A DNA stretch of 64,000 bases. Origin: Anomaloglossus baeobatrachus (lineage: Eukaryota; Chordata; Amphibia; Anura; Aromobatidae). The notes below the pieces were generated by a model, which was not told the origin of the DNA, made no database searches, and saw only the letters and a list, made by a program, of their open reading frames with translations. Made by a program: the position numbers and the translations under genes. The DNA is taken from NCBI RefSeq assembly GCF_048569485.1, contig NC_134357.1, positions 355,324,709 to 355,388,708 of the forward strand, in the 5' to 3' direction. Shown in pieces: positions 46,669 through 57,480 of the stretch. Within the stretch, counting starts at the first letter, position 1, and the number at the start of each line of letters is the position of its first letter.

Positions 46669-47669
46669 TGTGGCACCCCAGGGTTGCCACAGTAACAACA
46701 CAAAGGGTTAACTCCCCACACACAACACCAAGACCTCCTGGCCAGAAGGGGGAGACCAAGCTGCTTCCCTGTATATTCTGGTGGGAAGGGGAAATGGTCA
46801 GTAGTTTAGGTTTGTTTGTGCAGAGAGTGCAGTTCAGTGGAGCTGCAGCTCGGTTCAGTGCAGAGAACTGAGGACAAAGGATCTGCAGGTTGGAAGCTAG
46901 CTTTAGCTCACCTCAGGATCCACTGACCAATTCCAGGCCTAGCTGAGGGTCTGAGGGAAGGAGATAGAGTACACTTAGGAACATTCCTGGGAGGCAAAGC
47001 ATTGCAGAGCTCACCCCAGTGGAGCACACAGAACGGATGCTGGATCCGAGACTGCAGGTTACATACTGTACAGTTAACACCAGAGAAGTGAGGATTCCAC
47101 ATTCTCTATCTGTACCACAGACACAGCAACAAATGCAGAGTTCAGGAACATACTAGGAAGGACTCGAGTTGCCTGTCAGGTCGGTACCTAGGAGCAGAGC
47201 AGAGCCGGCTACCTAGTTCACACAGCAGCAGGGCCACAGACACACAGTGCAGCCAAGGAAGCCAAAACGGCCCGGCTGGGTGGGAGAAACCCTGAACCCC
47301 TCACAAACTCCATGGACAGTACTCTGCTGAATACCATCATCAGTAAAAGACAAAGAAACTGCAAAACCGTGAGTCTGCCTGTTTATTGTGCTCGTGTCCT
47401 GCACTCCCCCCATAGACTAACATACTGCCCCGGGGAAAAGGCTCTACCCGTGGGAAGCCGTCCCATCTCAAGCTGCCTTCCATCACCCCCAGAGGTTCTG
47501 CAGCAGCGGTGGTCATCTCTGATCACATTCCACGGGTGGCGTCACGAACATAACCCCCCTTTTTATTGTGGAACCAGGGAGCACGGACCGGGTCACGACA
47601 CCATGATCCCCTTTCCAGAAGTAACCCCTTGGCCCGGTTCTGGGTATCCCCTTAACCCCTGGCGACACA
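46669..47669 (+). repeat. Gypsy 5' LTR
   Basis: TGTGGCACCCC to GGCGACACA, 1001 bp, preceded by TCTG (46665-46668). It contains a PBS-like 14-mer TGGCGTCACGAACA at 47537-47550. Confidence 0.93.
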
Positions 47670-47689
47670 ACTTTGGCGTCACGAACAGG
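47670..47689 (+). promoter_or_regulatory. Gypsy primer-binding site
   Basis: tggcgtcacgaacagga, four bases after the LTR end, is in the place of a tRNA primer-binding site. The tRNA is not identified. The same sequence is found in the non-autonomous element nested further on. Confidence 0.7.
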
Positions 47690-48190
47690 ATGCGGACTGG
47701 ACCCGGCTGCAACCCGGGTGACGTGTGCCTGTAAAGACTTATTGCATCGCATAAAAGACTTGCACGGTGAATTGTTGCAACAAAGAACGAACTTTAAACT
47801 TTGCAAAGATACCTGGAAAAATCCAAAAACATCATTGGTAAAATTTTCCAGGCGCCATCTTTAATCGCGCCATTAGCTGCTACGCGCGGGAAAACATCGC
47901 GCCTAAACTAAGACTTCGCCCACCGCTTGCAGAGGAGGTGCGCTCGGTGCTGCGACCCGAACGAAAATGCAGAAAAATGTCCCAGGCTTGCTGTCAAGAA
48001 GACTGGTGAAATTAACTAAGGGGGCGCAAAGATGTCGCAGCAGGGAGACGCTGTTGTACCCGGCGGTGCAGCGGCACCTATCATGCCGTTCCTGATGCGG
48101 TACACCCCGGGTGCAGTGTGACTGCCGCAGTACTCAGGTAAGCCCAACACACTTAATGACTTTATCGGAAAGCTAAAAATCTACTACAGC

Positions 48191-49027
48191 ATGTACCCCC
48201 TGACAGAAGCTCAGTGTGTTGGTATGCTTATGGGACAGTTAACTGGCAATGCCCAGCGGGAGGCTACATCCTGGCCGGACGATGCAAAGGACACTGTAGA
48301 GCATATAATAGCTGGACTAAAAGCAGCTTTTGAATCCACTGCTGGCAGCCGGGCTAAAATGAGGTTCTTTGGATGCAAGCAAAAACCTAGAGAGAGCGCA
48401 AGAGACTTTGCCTTAAACTTGCAGGAGGCGCTCAGAACACTTAAATTAGCAGAACCTGCCTTAGCCCCTGGAGCAGATAAGCTGCTGATAGACCAATTCC
48501 TGGATGGACTCTCATCCCCTTCCCACCGGGGACAACTGAGCATGATGGTGATCCAGGATCCAGGACTAACATTTGCCCAGCTAAAGGATAGAGCCATCCG
48601 CCTCCAGCAGGTGGAGGAGCCGCAGGGTATAGACTCTGTTCAACACCTTACAGTGGCACCCCAGCAGCCAGTAGTGCCGGTGACATCAGCCATGTCAGCG
48701 GCTGCTGCTAACCACCTGGAGCCGATCACTAATGAGGCTCTCCATCAAAGGCTTGATGCCCTGACAGACACTGTTGCTTCCATGGTTAGAATCGTCCAGG
48801 AGCTGAGTGGATCCAAGTCTGCACCCAAGATTGAGCTGGCGACCAGCAATGAGGATGTCCCGTGGATGAGGCCTAGGAGATACCAAGCGACGAGAGGACG
48901 ACCCAGCGACCGCTACCAGCCGGATGGACAGCCCATTTGCCGCCATTGCAAGGAGCCAGGTCACTTTGCCCGTGAATGTGCTTTAAATGGGGATCCCCTG
49001 GGGAGGCGGGCCGCTCCTCAGGAATGA
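48191..49027 (+). pseudogene. Gag region of the Gypsy fossil
   Basis: Reads as a Gypsy Gag: a helical capsid-like part in the first half (blocks such as REATSWPDDAKDTVEHIIAG and ARDFALNLQEALRTL), a polar linker, and a CCHC zinc knuckle CRHCKEPGHFAREC near the end. Gag packages the element's RNA. Related sequence extends upstream towards 48030. Fossil remnant, not a host gene. Confidence 0.85.
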
Positions 49028-49885
49028 ACTCTCAAGGTCCCTTAGCCTGGCACGACAAGTATGTGGGGGGACGTCCAGTCATCCCCATCGTGCTGGATGG
49101 CATTCCGGTCAATGGCTTGCTGGACACTGGTTCCCAAATAACATCAATTCCGCATGTCCTTTATAAGAGGTACTGGGCTGATTCAGACGTTAGCAGTGGT
49201 CCATCAAACGTTGCATTGAATATATGGGCTAGCAATGGTGAATTAGTACCACAGGTTGGTTTCAGAGAAATGACCATTAAGATTGGGAGAGTAGAATTGC
49301 AGAATCAGGGTATTGTCATTGTTGATGTTGACCGGCGATAAGGTGAACCAACTATGCTGCTAGGAATGAATGTAATTGAAAATTGTTTTGCAGAGGTAAT
49401 TACTGTCTTGCAGCACATCGCCGAGACTGCCAAACCTGGGCAACAGAGACTCCTGCAGAAGGAAATTAAAGCCTTGATGCTGAAGCAGCAGGTAGAAATG
49501 TCAGGAGGTGAAATTGGCAGTGCAAGGGTAAGTGACCCAATACCTATTGTAATTCCTCCCAAAACAGAAATGCTGGTCTGGTGTAGAGCCGCAATAGGCA
49601 TCAGAGGGTGAGACTATCAAGCCCTGGTAGAACCCGTGTACTCGGACAGTAGGCCCACTGTACTGACGGCCAGAGGAATAGTTGAGGTACATCGGGGAAG
49701 AGTGCCAATACGCCTTCTAAATTGTGGGGAAGATGAGGTCACCCTACCAAAGTATGCTACCATGGCTAAGCTATATACTGTTGATAACAATACCATCACC
49801 ACCGTTGAGCCCTTAAGCCCGTCAAGTCAGGCGGAGGACAATGGCTCAGAGGGAAAGCTGGAGGATTGGTGCCAAAAGCTACATG
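49028..49885 (+). pseudogene. Protease region of the Gypsy fossil
   Basis: Contains the retroviral-type aspartic protease motif LLDTGSQITSI and a following hydrophobic strand pattern, in the usual place between Gag and RT. Ends at the border of the Tc1 insertion. Confidence 0.8.
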
Positions 49886-49887
49886 TA

Positions 49888-51539
49888 CAGTTAGGTCCAG
49901 AAATATTTGGACAGTGACACAAGTTTTGTTATTTTAGCTGTTTACAAAAACATGTTCAGAAATACAATTATATATATAATATGGGCTGAAAGTGCACACT
50001 CCCAGCTGCAATATGAGAGTTTTCACATCCAAATCGGAGAAAGGGTTTAGGAATCATAACTCTGTAATGCATAGCCTCCTCTTTTTCAAGGGACCAAAAG
50101 TAATTGGACAAGGGACTCTAAGGGCTGCAATTAACTGTGAAGGCGTCTCCCTCATTAACCTGTAATCAATGAAGTAGTTAAAAGGTCTAGGGTTGATTAC
50201 AGGTGTGTGGTTTTGCATTTGGAAGCTGTTGCTGTGACCAGACAACATGCGGTCTAAGGAACTCTCAATTGAGGTGAAGCAGAACATCCTGAGGCTGAAA
50301 AAAAAGAAAAAATCCATCAGAGAGATAGCAGACATGCTTGGAGTAGCAAAATCAACAGTCGGGTACATTCTGAGAAAAAAGGAATTGACTGGTGAGCTTG
50401 GGAACTCAAAAAGGCCTGGGCGTCCACGGATGACAACAGTGGTGGATGATCGCCGCATACTTTCTTTGGTGAAGAAGAATCCGTTCACAACATCAACTGA
50501 AGTCCAGAACACTCTCAGTGAAGTAGGTGTATCTGTCTCTAAGTCAACAGTAAAGAGAAGACTCCATGAAAGTAAATACAAAGGGTTCACATCTAGATGC
50601 AAACCATTCATCAATTCCAAAAATAGACAGGCCAGAGTTAAATTTGCTGAAAAACACCTCATGAAGCCAGCTCAGTTCTGGAAAAGTATTCTATGGACAG
50701 ATGAGACAAAGATCAACCTGTACCAGAATGATGGGAAGAAAAAAGTTTAAAGAAGAAAGGGAACAGCACATGATCCAAGGCACACCACATCCTCTGTAAA
50801 ACATGGTGGAGGCAACGTGATGGCATGGGCATGCATGGCTTTCAATGGCACTGGGTCACTTGTGTTTATTGATGACATAACAGCAGACAAGAGTAGCCGG
50901 ATGAATTCTGAAGTGTACCGGGATATACTTTCAGCCCAGATTCAGCCAAATGCCGCAAAGTTGATCGGACGGCGCTTCATAGTACAGATGGACAATGACC
51001 CCAAGCATACAGCCAAAGCTACCCAGGAGTTCATGAGTGCAAAAAAGTGGAACATTCTGCAATGGCCAAGTCAATCACCAGATCTTAACCCAATTGAGCA
51101 TGCATTTCACTTGCTCAAATCCAGACTTAAGACGGAAAGACCCACAAACAAGCAAGACCTGAAGGCTGCGGCTGTAAAGGCCTGGCAAAGCATTAAGAAG
51201 GAGGAAACCCAGCGTTTGGTGATGTCCATGGGTTCCAGACTTAAGGCAGTCATTTCCTCCAAAGGATTCGCAACAAAATATTGAAAATAAAAATATTTTG
51301 TTTGGGTTTGGTTTATTTGTCCAATTACTTTTGACCTCCTAAAATGTGGAGTGTTTGTAAAGAAATGTGTACAATTCCTACAATTTCTATCAGATATTTT
51401 TGTTCAAACCTTCAAATTAAACGTTACAATCTGCACTTGAATTCTGTTGTAGAGGTTTCATTTCAAATCCAATGTGGTGGCATGCAGAGCCCAACTCGCG
51501 AAAATTGTGTCACTGTCCAAATATTTCTGGACCTAACTG
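49888..51539 (+). mobile_element. Tc1/mariner element, nearly intact (1652 bp)
   Basis: Inserted at TA (49886-49887 and 51540-51541) within the Gypsy pol region. The termini cagttaggtccagaaatatt are identical for at least 35 bp at both ends. A second conserved block, aaaagtaattggacaa, recurs about 210 bp inside each end (50096 and the complement near 51320), giving the IR/DR layout seen in Sleeping Beauty-type Tc1 elements. One transposase frame lies inside, interrupted by a single stop. Perfect ends and TA duplication suggest recent transposition. Confidence 0.94.
50247..51284 (+). pseudogene. Tc1/mariner transposase with one in-frame stop (345 codons)
   Basis: DDE transposase that cuts and pastes its own element at TA sites in the nucleus. 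Residues 1-45 form the first paired-like helix-turn-helix (REIADMLGVAKSTVGYILRK), with an AT-hook-like KRPGRPR at 55-61 and a second HTH at about 65-115. The catalytic domain has Asp152 (WTDETK), Asp249 (MDNDPKHTA) and Glu284 (DLNPIEH), i.e. D,D34E spacing with all three acidic residues present. Codon 168 is a stop (TAA) where family members have Trp before RRKGTAHDP; both sides stay in one frame. Length is normal for Tc1 (about 340). This copy alone should not make full-length enzyme. Confidence 0.93.
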
Positions 51540-51541
51540 TA

Positions 51542-54437
51542 GGTACCGATTCTACACCCTCCCATCAAAAGCATGGAGTATACAGGGTAGTGAAAGAATA
51601 TCAACAAATATTCAGCAAAAACCCATTAGACTTTGGGCAGATCAAAGGGGTAGAGCACACTATACCCACAGGTAACCATCCACCCATAAAAGAGAGGTAT
51701 AGACCAGTACCACCGACTCACTACCAATGCGCCAAAGACATGCTCAAAGAAATGAAAGAAGCAGGGGTAATAAGAGACAGTTGTAGCCCCTGGGCAGCCC
51801 CACTAGTGCTAGTTAAGGAAAAGGATGGGACCATGAGGATGTGTGTAGACTACCGAAAGATCAACCGCATTACACACAAGGATGCATACCCATTACCTAG
51901 GATAGAAGAGTCATTGGCTGCATTAAAATCTGCTACTTACTTTTCCACCCTAGATCTGACTAGTGGATATTGGCAAGTTCCTGTGGCAGAGGCTGACAAG
52001 GAGAAGACAGCGTTCACCATGCCGATGGGCCTCTGTGAGTTCAATTGTATGCCGTTTGGACTCTGCAATGCGCCTGGTACCTTCCAGCGACTGATGGAGT
52101 GCTGCCTAGGACATAAGAACTTCAAAACTGTCCTCCTGTACCTGGATGACGTCATAGTCTACTCCAAGACCTATGAACAGCATCTACAAGACCTGGCAGA
52201 AGTGTTTGAAGCCTTATCCGGATACAGCATGAAAATCAAGCCATCCAAGTGTCACCTTCTAAAGCCAAGGGTACAGTACCTGGGACATGTCGTGAGCTCA
52301 GAAGGGATAGCACCAGATCCTGAAAAAGTTACCGTGATAAGAGATTGGCCGAGACCCACCAGCGTGAAAGAGGTGAGGCAATTCCTGGGACTGGTGGGCT
52401 ACTATAGAAGATTTATAAAAGGATTCACGACGCTAGCAGCTCCCCTACAAGACATCCTGGTAGGACAGTCAAAGAAGTCTGCAGCCCGAAATCCTCCTTT
52501 CCAGTGGAGTGATGAGAGAGAAGAGTCCTTTAAGAAGTTGAAGTGGGCACTGACAGGAGAAGAGATCCTGGCATATCCAGATTACCATCAACCCTTCATT
52601 TTGTACACTGATGCCAACAACGTAGAACTGGGAGCAGTATTGTCTCAAAAGCAGGAAGGCAAGGAGAAAGTTATTGCCTTTACAAGCAGGAAGCTCCGGC
52701 CTACAGAAAGAAACCCAGAGAATTACAGCTCCTTCAAGTTAGAACTACTGGCAGTAGTTTGGACTGTAGCAGAGCGTTTCAAACACTACCTGGCAGCTGC
52801 AGAATTTACCATCTTTACTGACAACAATCCGTTGACCCACCTGGACTCTGCAAAATTAGGTGCGCTGGAACAGCGATGGATAGCCCGACTGTCAAACTAC
52901 AACTTTGTCATCAAGTACAGGGCAGGCCACAAGAATGGGAATGCAGATGCCTTATCCCGGATGCCACACTCGGGGAACGTGGAAGAGGAACCGGAGGGAC
53001 TGGAAGAAATTGAGCTGCCGGCCTTTCACCGTCCTAAGGTGGGTCAGTATCAACCGAGTGTCTACGAAAAACAACAGCAGGCAACTCTCAACCCATTAGC
53101 ACACCACGGATGGGCTGACACACAAGACAGCGATCCAGCTGTGAAGCTAGTGAAAGAACTGCTTACACAACAAGGTGCATACCCTAATCAGAATGCCCCA
53201 GCTGAGACACAACATCTCTGGAAAGAGAGAGGTAAATTGTTCCTGTACCTAGGGAAGCTCTGTAGAAGGCACACCAATCCAAAAACACATGAGTTGGTCT
53301 GGCAGATCATCGTGCCCAAGAGAGACGTCAAGATGGTTCTGGAAGCTTACCACGACGGTGCTGGTCATTTTGGTTGGAAAAAGTTGGAAGTGCTCTTAAG
53401 AGAAAGATTCTACTGGGTTGGCATGAGAAAATCAATTGAAGATTGGTGTAGAAAATGCGGACCGTGCAACCTCAGAAGAAAGGATCAACAGAACCAGAGA
53501 GCTCCACTCCAGTCCATAGTAACCAAGCAACCACTCGAGCTAGTCGCATTAGACCACGTCAAGTTGTCACCAAGCCGGTCCGGCTATGTCTATGCCTTAA
53601 CCATCGTGGACCATTACTCACGCTTCTTAGTGGTGGTACCGGTGAAAGACCTTACAGCTAGAACAGCAGCTAAAGCATTCCAGACGTACTTTTGCAGACC
53701 CCATGGTTACCCAGAACAAGTCCTTGCAGATCAAGGTCCAGCTTTCGAATCACAGATCTTCCAAGAATTCTGCAACATGTATGGCTGTAAAAAGATCCGC
53801 ACAACAGCATACCATCCCCAAACAAATGGCTTATGTGAGAAGATGAACCATATTGTGATTGACCTGTTGAAGACCTTACCAGAGTCAGAAAGAAATCAAT
53901 GGCCAGAGAAATTGCCAGACTTGGTGGACTTGTACAATCATGTCCCGGTGAGTTCTACAAACTGCACCCCCGCTTACCTCATGCGTGCAAGGCCCGGTAA
54001 ACTGCCAATTGATTTAGATATGGGAATTCTGAAGCCAGATGCGGAAGTTCAAGAATGCAATTGGGATACCCTACGTCAGCAGCAGTATCGCCAAGTACAA
54101 GAGTGCGTAGAGAAAAGTCTCCAACAAGCTAGGGGAAGACAGGAGAGAACCTTCAACCAGCATGCTCTAGCAACCCCATTGCAACCTGGTGACCAAGTTC
54201 TCAAGAGGAAACGGCGCACAAACAAATTGGATAAACAGTGGGAAACCACCCCATATACAGTCTTACCATCCAGTATGGATAATTCCAAAGTGTGTCTCAT
54301 CAGTAAGGATGAAGGAAGGACATCAGCTGTCGTGTCAAGAGATCAACTCAAACCGTGTCCTGAAACCCTAAAGACACCAGAAGTCACCTTACCCATACAG
54401 GTACAACCTGTCAAGAAGGAAGAAGATGTGTTCCATA
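51542..54437 (+). pseudogene. Pol region of the Gypsy fossil (RT, RNase H, integrase)
   Basis: Reverse transcriptase with the DLTSGYWQVPV and LLYLDDVIVYS motifs; RNase H with ILYTDANNVELGAVLSQ; integrase with its HHCC zinc-binding part, the LDHVKLSPSRSGY catalytic start and a DDE-type core; and a C-terminal basic segment. The order RT-RNase H-integrase is that of Ty3/Gypsy. It lies between the Tc1 insertion and the nested LTR element. The open stretch that begins upstream in Tc1 sequence is accidental read-in. Confidence 0.93.
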
Positions 54438-55466
54438 TGTCGCGGGCGGGGAGGAGGGTGTCAGCACACTACGCTCACCCCTTCTGCTCGGGTCCGGTGG
54501 CTGCTGCTCAGTGGTGGCTCGAGCGGTGGGCCGGATCCCGGGGGTTCTCGAGCGGCACTCCTCGCCCGTGAGTGAAAGGGGGTTGTTGGGTGTGGGAATT
54601 GTTTATTGTCCGTGACGCCACCCACGGTTGTGGTGATTTCACCACCGCTGCTCAATACGGGGATCCCGGGTATGGTGATGTGGAGCAGCCAGGTGTTGTG
54701 TTGCCCCTCCGTGGGTAGGGGTTGGTGATCCCGGGGCCCGGTGATGGTTTGGGAGGTGCAGGGCCTGGTGGGCGCAGGGACGCGGGGGCAGCGCTGTGCC
54801 TTGCGGCACTGTGGTACTCACTCAGCCTGAGACGTTGACACAGTTTTTAGTAAAACACTCGGCTGGATGGACGGGTACCCTCAGACGGCTGCGGTTGTTG
54901 TTTCTCCCCTGACCCAGTTTGGTGGTGTAAGTCCTTTCTTCTACTTCCGTGCACCCTTCTCCTGCACTCCGGCTTCCAGCTGGCTCCCCGACTCTGTACC
55001 GGGGGGCCACTGCCCAGCCCCGGCTACCTGCGGTTCCACCAGCTGTCTCCCCGGCTCCCTGCAGACGGCACTTAGCGTCTGCCGGACTTTCTCTACAAGG
55101 CCCTAGGCTCCAACCTAGGCCCCTGGCTCCGTCTGCCTCTCTGCAGACCTTCACTCTTCCTCTCCTAGGACTAGACTCTGTTGTTCACTCCTTCATGTCC
55201 CTCACTGGACTCCTTCTCTCTAGCTCGTCCCTGAGCTGACTCCTCACACAAGCCCTGCCTGGGCTCAACTGCCTGGAACTTCCTGCCTCCAGAACTGTGA
55301 TCTCCTCGGTGGGCGGAGCCAACCGCCTGGCCCACCCCCTGGTGTAAATCATCAGCCTCTGGAGGAAGGCAACAAGGATTTGTAGTTTAGCTGTGATGTG
55401 CCTACCTGGGGTGTGGGGTGTTGTGGTGTTGTGACCTGTGACCCCTGGCTTGCCCAGGGCGTCACA
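54438..55466 (-). repeat. Non-autonomous element, 3' LTR (minus orientation)
   Basis: 1029 bp, tgtcgcgggcgg to gggcgtcaca on the plus strand; same family as the solo LTRs at 27084 and 35611. Confidence 0.92.
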
Positions 55467-55478
55467 TTCCCCCTTAGC

Positions 55479-56103
55479 AAAATGCAGACCGTCCGCGGGC
55501 TGCCGTCCTACACCGGTTTTATTTTTCTGAAAAAGATAACATTTGAAATTAACATATTTACATTTTTAATAATAACTCTTCCCAAGACGGGAGGCACATT
55601 TCTTTTAACGTTGCAAACGGTTTACGGTTACGGTTTCCGCTCTCTCCCACCCAAGCAACCTGGCCCTGATGCTGCCCCTAAAGCCCAGGCAGCACCCCTT
55701 GACCCACAGTCCAGCACACGGTACCCGAGCGGGATCTGTCCTTCCCCTCCAGAGGGTAGCCACCGGTTCCTTTGGTGGCTGGGCCCTAGCCTGCTCTGCT
55801 CAGGGCCCTCCCTCCAACCTGCCTCTCCGGAGGCGGCATTGCGGAAAACGGTAACGGTAAACAACATATTTACAAGCCACTTAACGTTTGTGGTGCCCTG
55901 CAAGTTCACGGGCTTGTCCATAAGGAGTCCCTTATGCAACTTTTAAACGGTCCCCACGGGGACAACGGTGCCGGCTCCGGCCGGTTCAATCACTACAGAC
56001 AATCAGGTAACTTCTTCTTGGATCAATCATTTTTCATTTTCAACTTTTAAACAACAACAGAATGGTGGTCCCAACGGGGACGGTGCAACGGGCATCCGCT
56101 GCC
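55479..56103 (-). other. Downstream non-coding part of the non-autonomous element
   Basis: Between the ORF stop and the 3' LTR, about 620 bp without a supported frame. Its role (for example RNA packaging) is unknown. Confidence 0.5.
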
Positions 56104-57180
56104 CTACTCATACTTTTCTGCTGAGGCGGACCCATCCTCTGCCACCAGCACATCAAACATACACTGACAGGCCTGCGGTGACAGGGGCACCCGGTACCCA
56201 CTTCCACCGGTACGTGGGATATGGACAACCACGGGGTCTCCTACATAGCGGGAACACTCACTTGTCTTCTCAAACTCAGCAGCAGACCCGGGACTAGGGC
56301 CGAAGTCATCATCTCGTGCTTCTGCGCCAGGCGGGTTGCCGCCAGCTGTCGCAGCCTCCTGGCCTCCAATATCCAGCACTTCAGCCCCTTCTGTGGTAGC
56401 ACGGAGCAGCAGATTTGGCGAACTGACATTAAGGCGCCTCATAAGTAACGGCAAGGGCGATGCATAGGCCGAGACTAGGCCGGGCCCCTCAGCCGCAGCG
56501 GCCGGTCCTGGTAGGACATAGGGACGTGGGTCACCAGTCGGTTCTGCTACATCCATTCCCCCTCCGTACCTCGGGGCAGTTGTAAGCAGCTCCTCCACCT
56601 CGTTGGTCCACTGCTCCATCATCTGGATGATTTGTTCCTGTTGACGCTGGTGGAACTGAATCACCCGGGCCCTCATCCAGGCCACGGTCCTGGGCTCAGG
56701 GTCTGGCACAGTCTCTACTGGGACTTCTGGCACCATGCTGTTAAGGGGTCGCGGTTCCAGCGGTTCCCCCTGGTGTACTTCAGGGATGTCCCGGACGTCT
56801 GCAGCCGGCTGGTCCGCCGGAGCGGCTGGGCAGGGTATCGCTACCGGTTGGGCAGGTAGCGGGCCTAATGGCGGGGCGGCAGCAGCTATTACAGGTAGCA
56901 GGGAGAGAGGTAGGGTGAGCGGAAGCCGGCCGGGCCCCTCAGCTCCAACGGCCGATCCTTCAGGAATACAGGGGCGTGGGTCGCTTACCCGCTCCTCCAA
57001 ATCCACTTCTGCCTCGCGTCTCCACATAGCAGCCACCACATCCGCCATGTCGGTCTCCCACTCCTCCAGGAGGAGTTGCATATGGGCCTGCAGACGGTTA
57101 CTCAGCGGGACGGTCCGGTCCCTCAACCACGTCGCCGTGCCAGGCGCGGGAGCTTCCTCGTGGTGAGCAAAGTTTTGCAT
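56104..57180 (-). CDS. Unrecognised 358-residue ORF of the non-autonomous LTR element
   Basis: The one long frame of the element's interior, starting about 300 bp after its primer-binding site, as a gag would. I do not recognise the family, and there is no zinc knuckle, protease or polymerase motif. The protein is acidic and rich in Pro and Ala. It contains an internal duplication with a period of exactly 150 residues: W18/W168 (WLRDR, WMRAR), W41/W191 (LLEEW, MMEQW), DPRP at 67 and 217, AEGPG at 80 and 230. The C-terminal 50 residues (VVVHIPRTGGSGYRVPL) are unique. Either a captured host sequence or a highly altered Gag is possible. Being open over 1 kb in a young element suggests it was maintained. 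Confidence 0.6.
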   Translation of the reverse strand: MQNFAHHEEAPAPGTATWLRDRTVPLSNRLQAHMQLLLEEWETDMADVVAAMWRREAEVDLEERVSDPRPCIPEGSAVGAEGPGRLPLTLPLSLLPVIAAAAPPLGPLPAQPVAIPCPAAPADQPAADVRDIPEVHQGEPLEPRPLNSMVPEVPVETVPDPEPRTVAWMRARVIQFHQRQQEQIIQMMEQWTNEVEELLTTAPRYGGGMDVAEPTGDPRPYVLPGPAAAAEGPGLVSAYASPLPLLMRRLNVSSPNLLLRATTEGAEVLDIGGQEAATAGGNPPGAEARDDDFGPSPGSAAEFEKTSECSRYVGDPVVVHIPRTGGSGYRVPLSPQACQCMFDVLVAEDGSASAEKYE

Positions 57181-57461
57181 CTTGATAACGAGGTCTTCCA
57201 GGAACCCGATATCACTGCAGAGTCCTGGCGTCCCTGCTTTTATAGCTGCAGCTACATGCGTCCAGCCGCCATCGCGTCCCCCTTAGCTCTTTCCGGCCCC
57301 TCCTCTCTCGGGGCGGGGTTCTGCCCTTCGCGCCTCTACTGCTCGAGAAGACGCTCGAGCGGGAACTTTTCGCGCCAAAGATGGCGGCTTCTGAAATTTT
57401 TCTGCCGGATGCCTCCGGCGATAACAAGGCGCACCTCTACCAGACGGCAGAGCGGTAAGAT

Positions 57462-57480
57462 CCTGTTCGTGACGCCAAGT
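57462..57480 (-). promoter_or_regulatory. Primer-binding site of the non-autonomous element
   Basis: On the minus strand acttggcgtcacgaacagg follows the 5' LTR. The 14-mer TGGCGTCACGAACA equals that of the Gypsy PBS at 47674. Confidence 0.75.

Noticed and set aside
55398-55946. 182-codon plus-strand frame in the non-autonomous element
   Set aside because: It runs antisense across the LTR/interior border and has no motif; a shadow frame.
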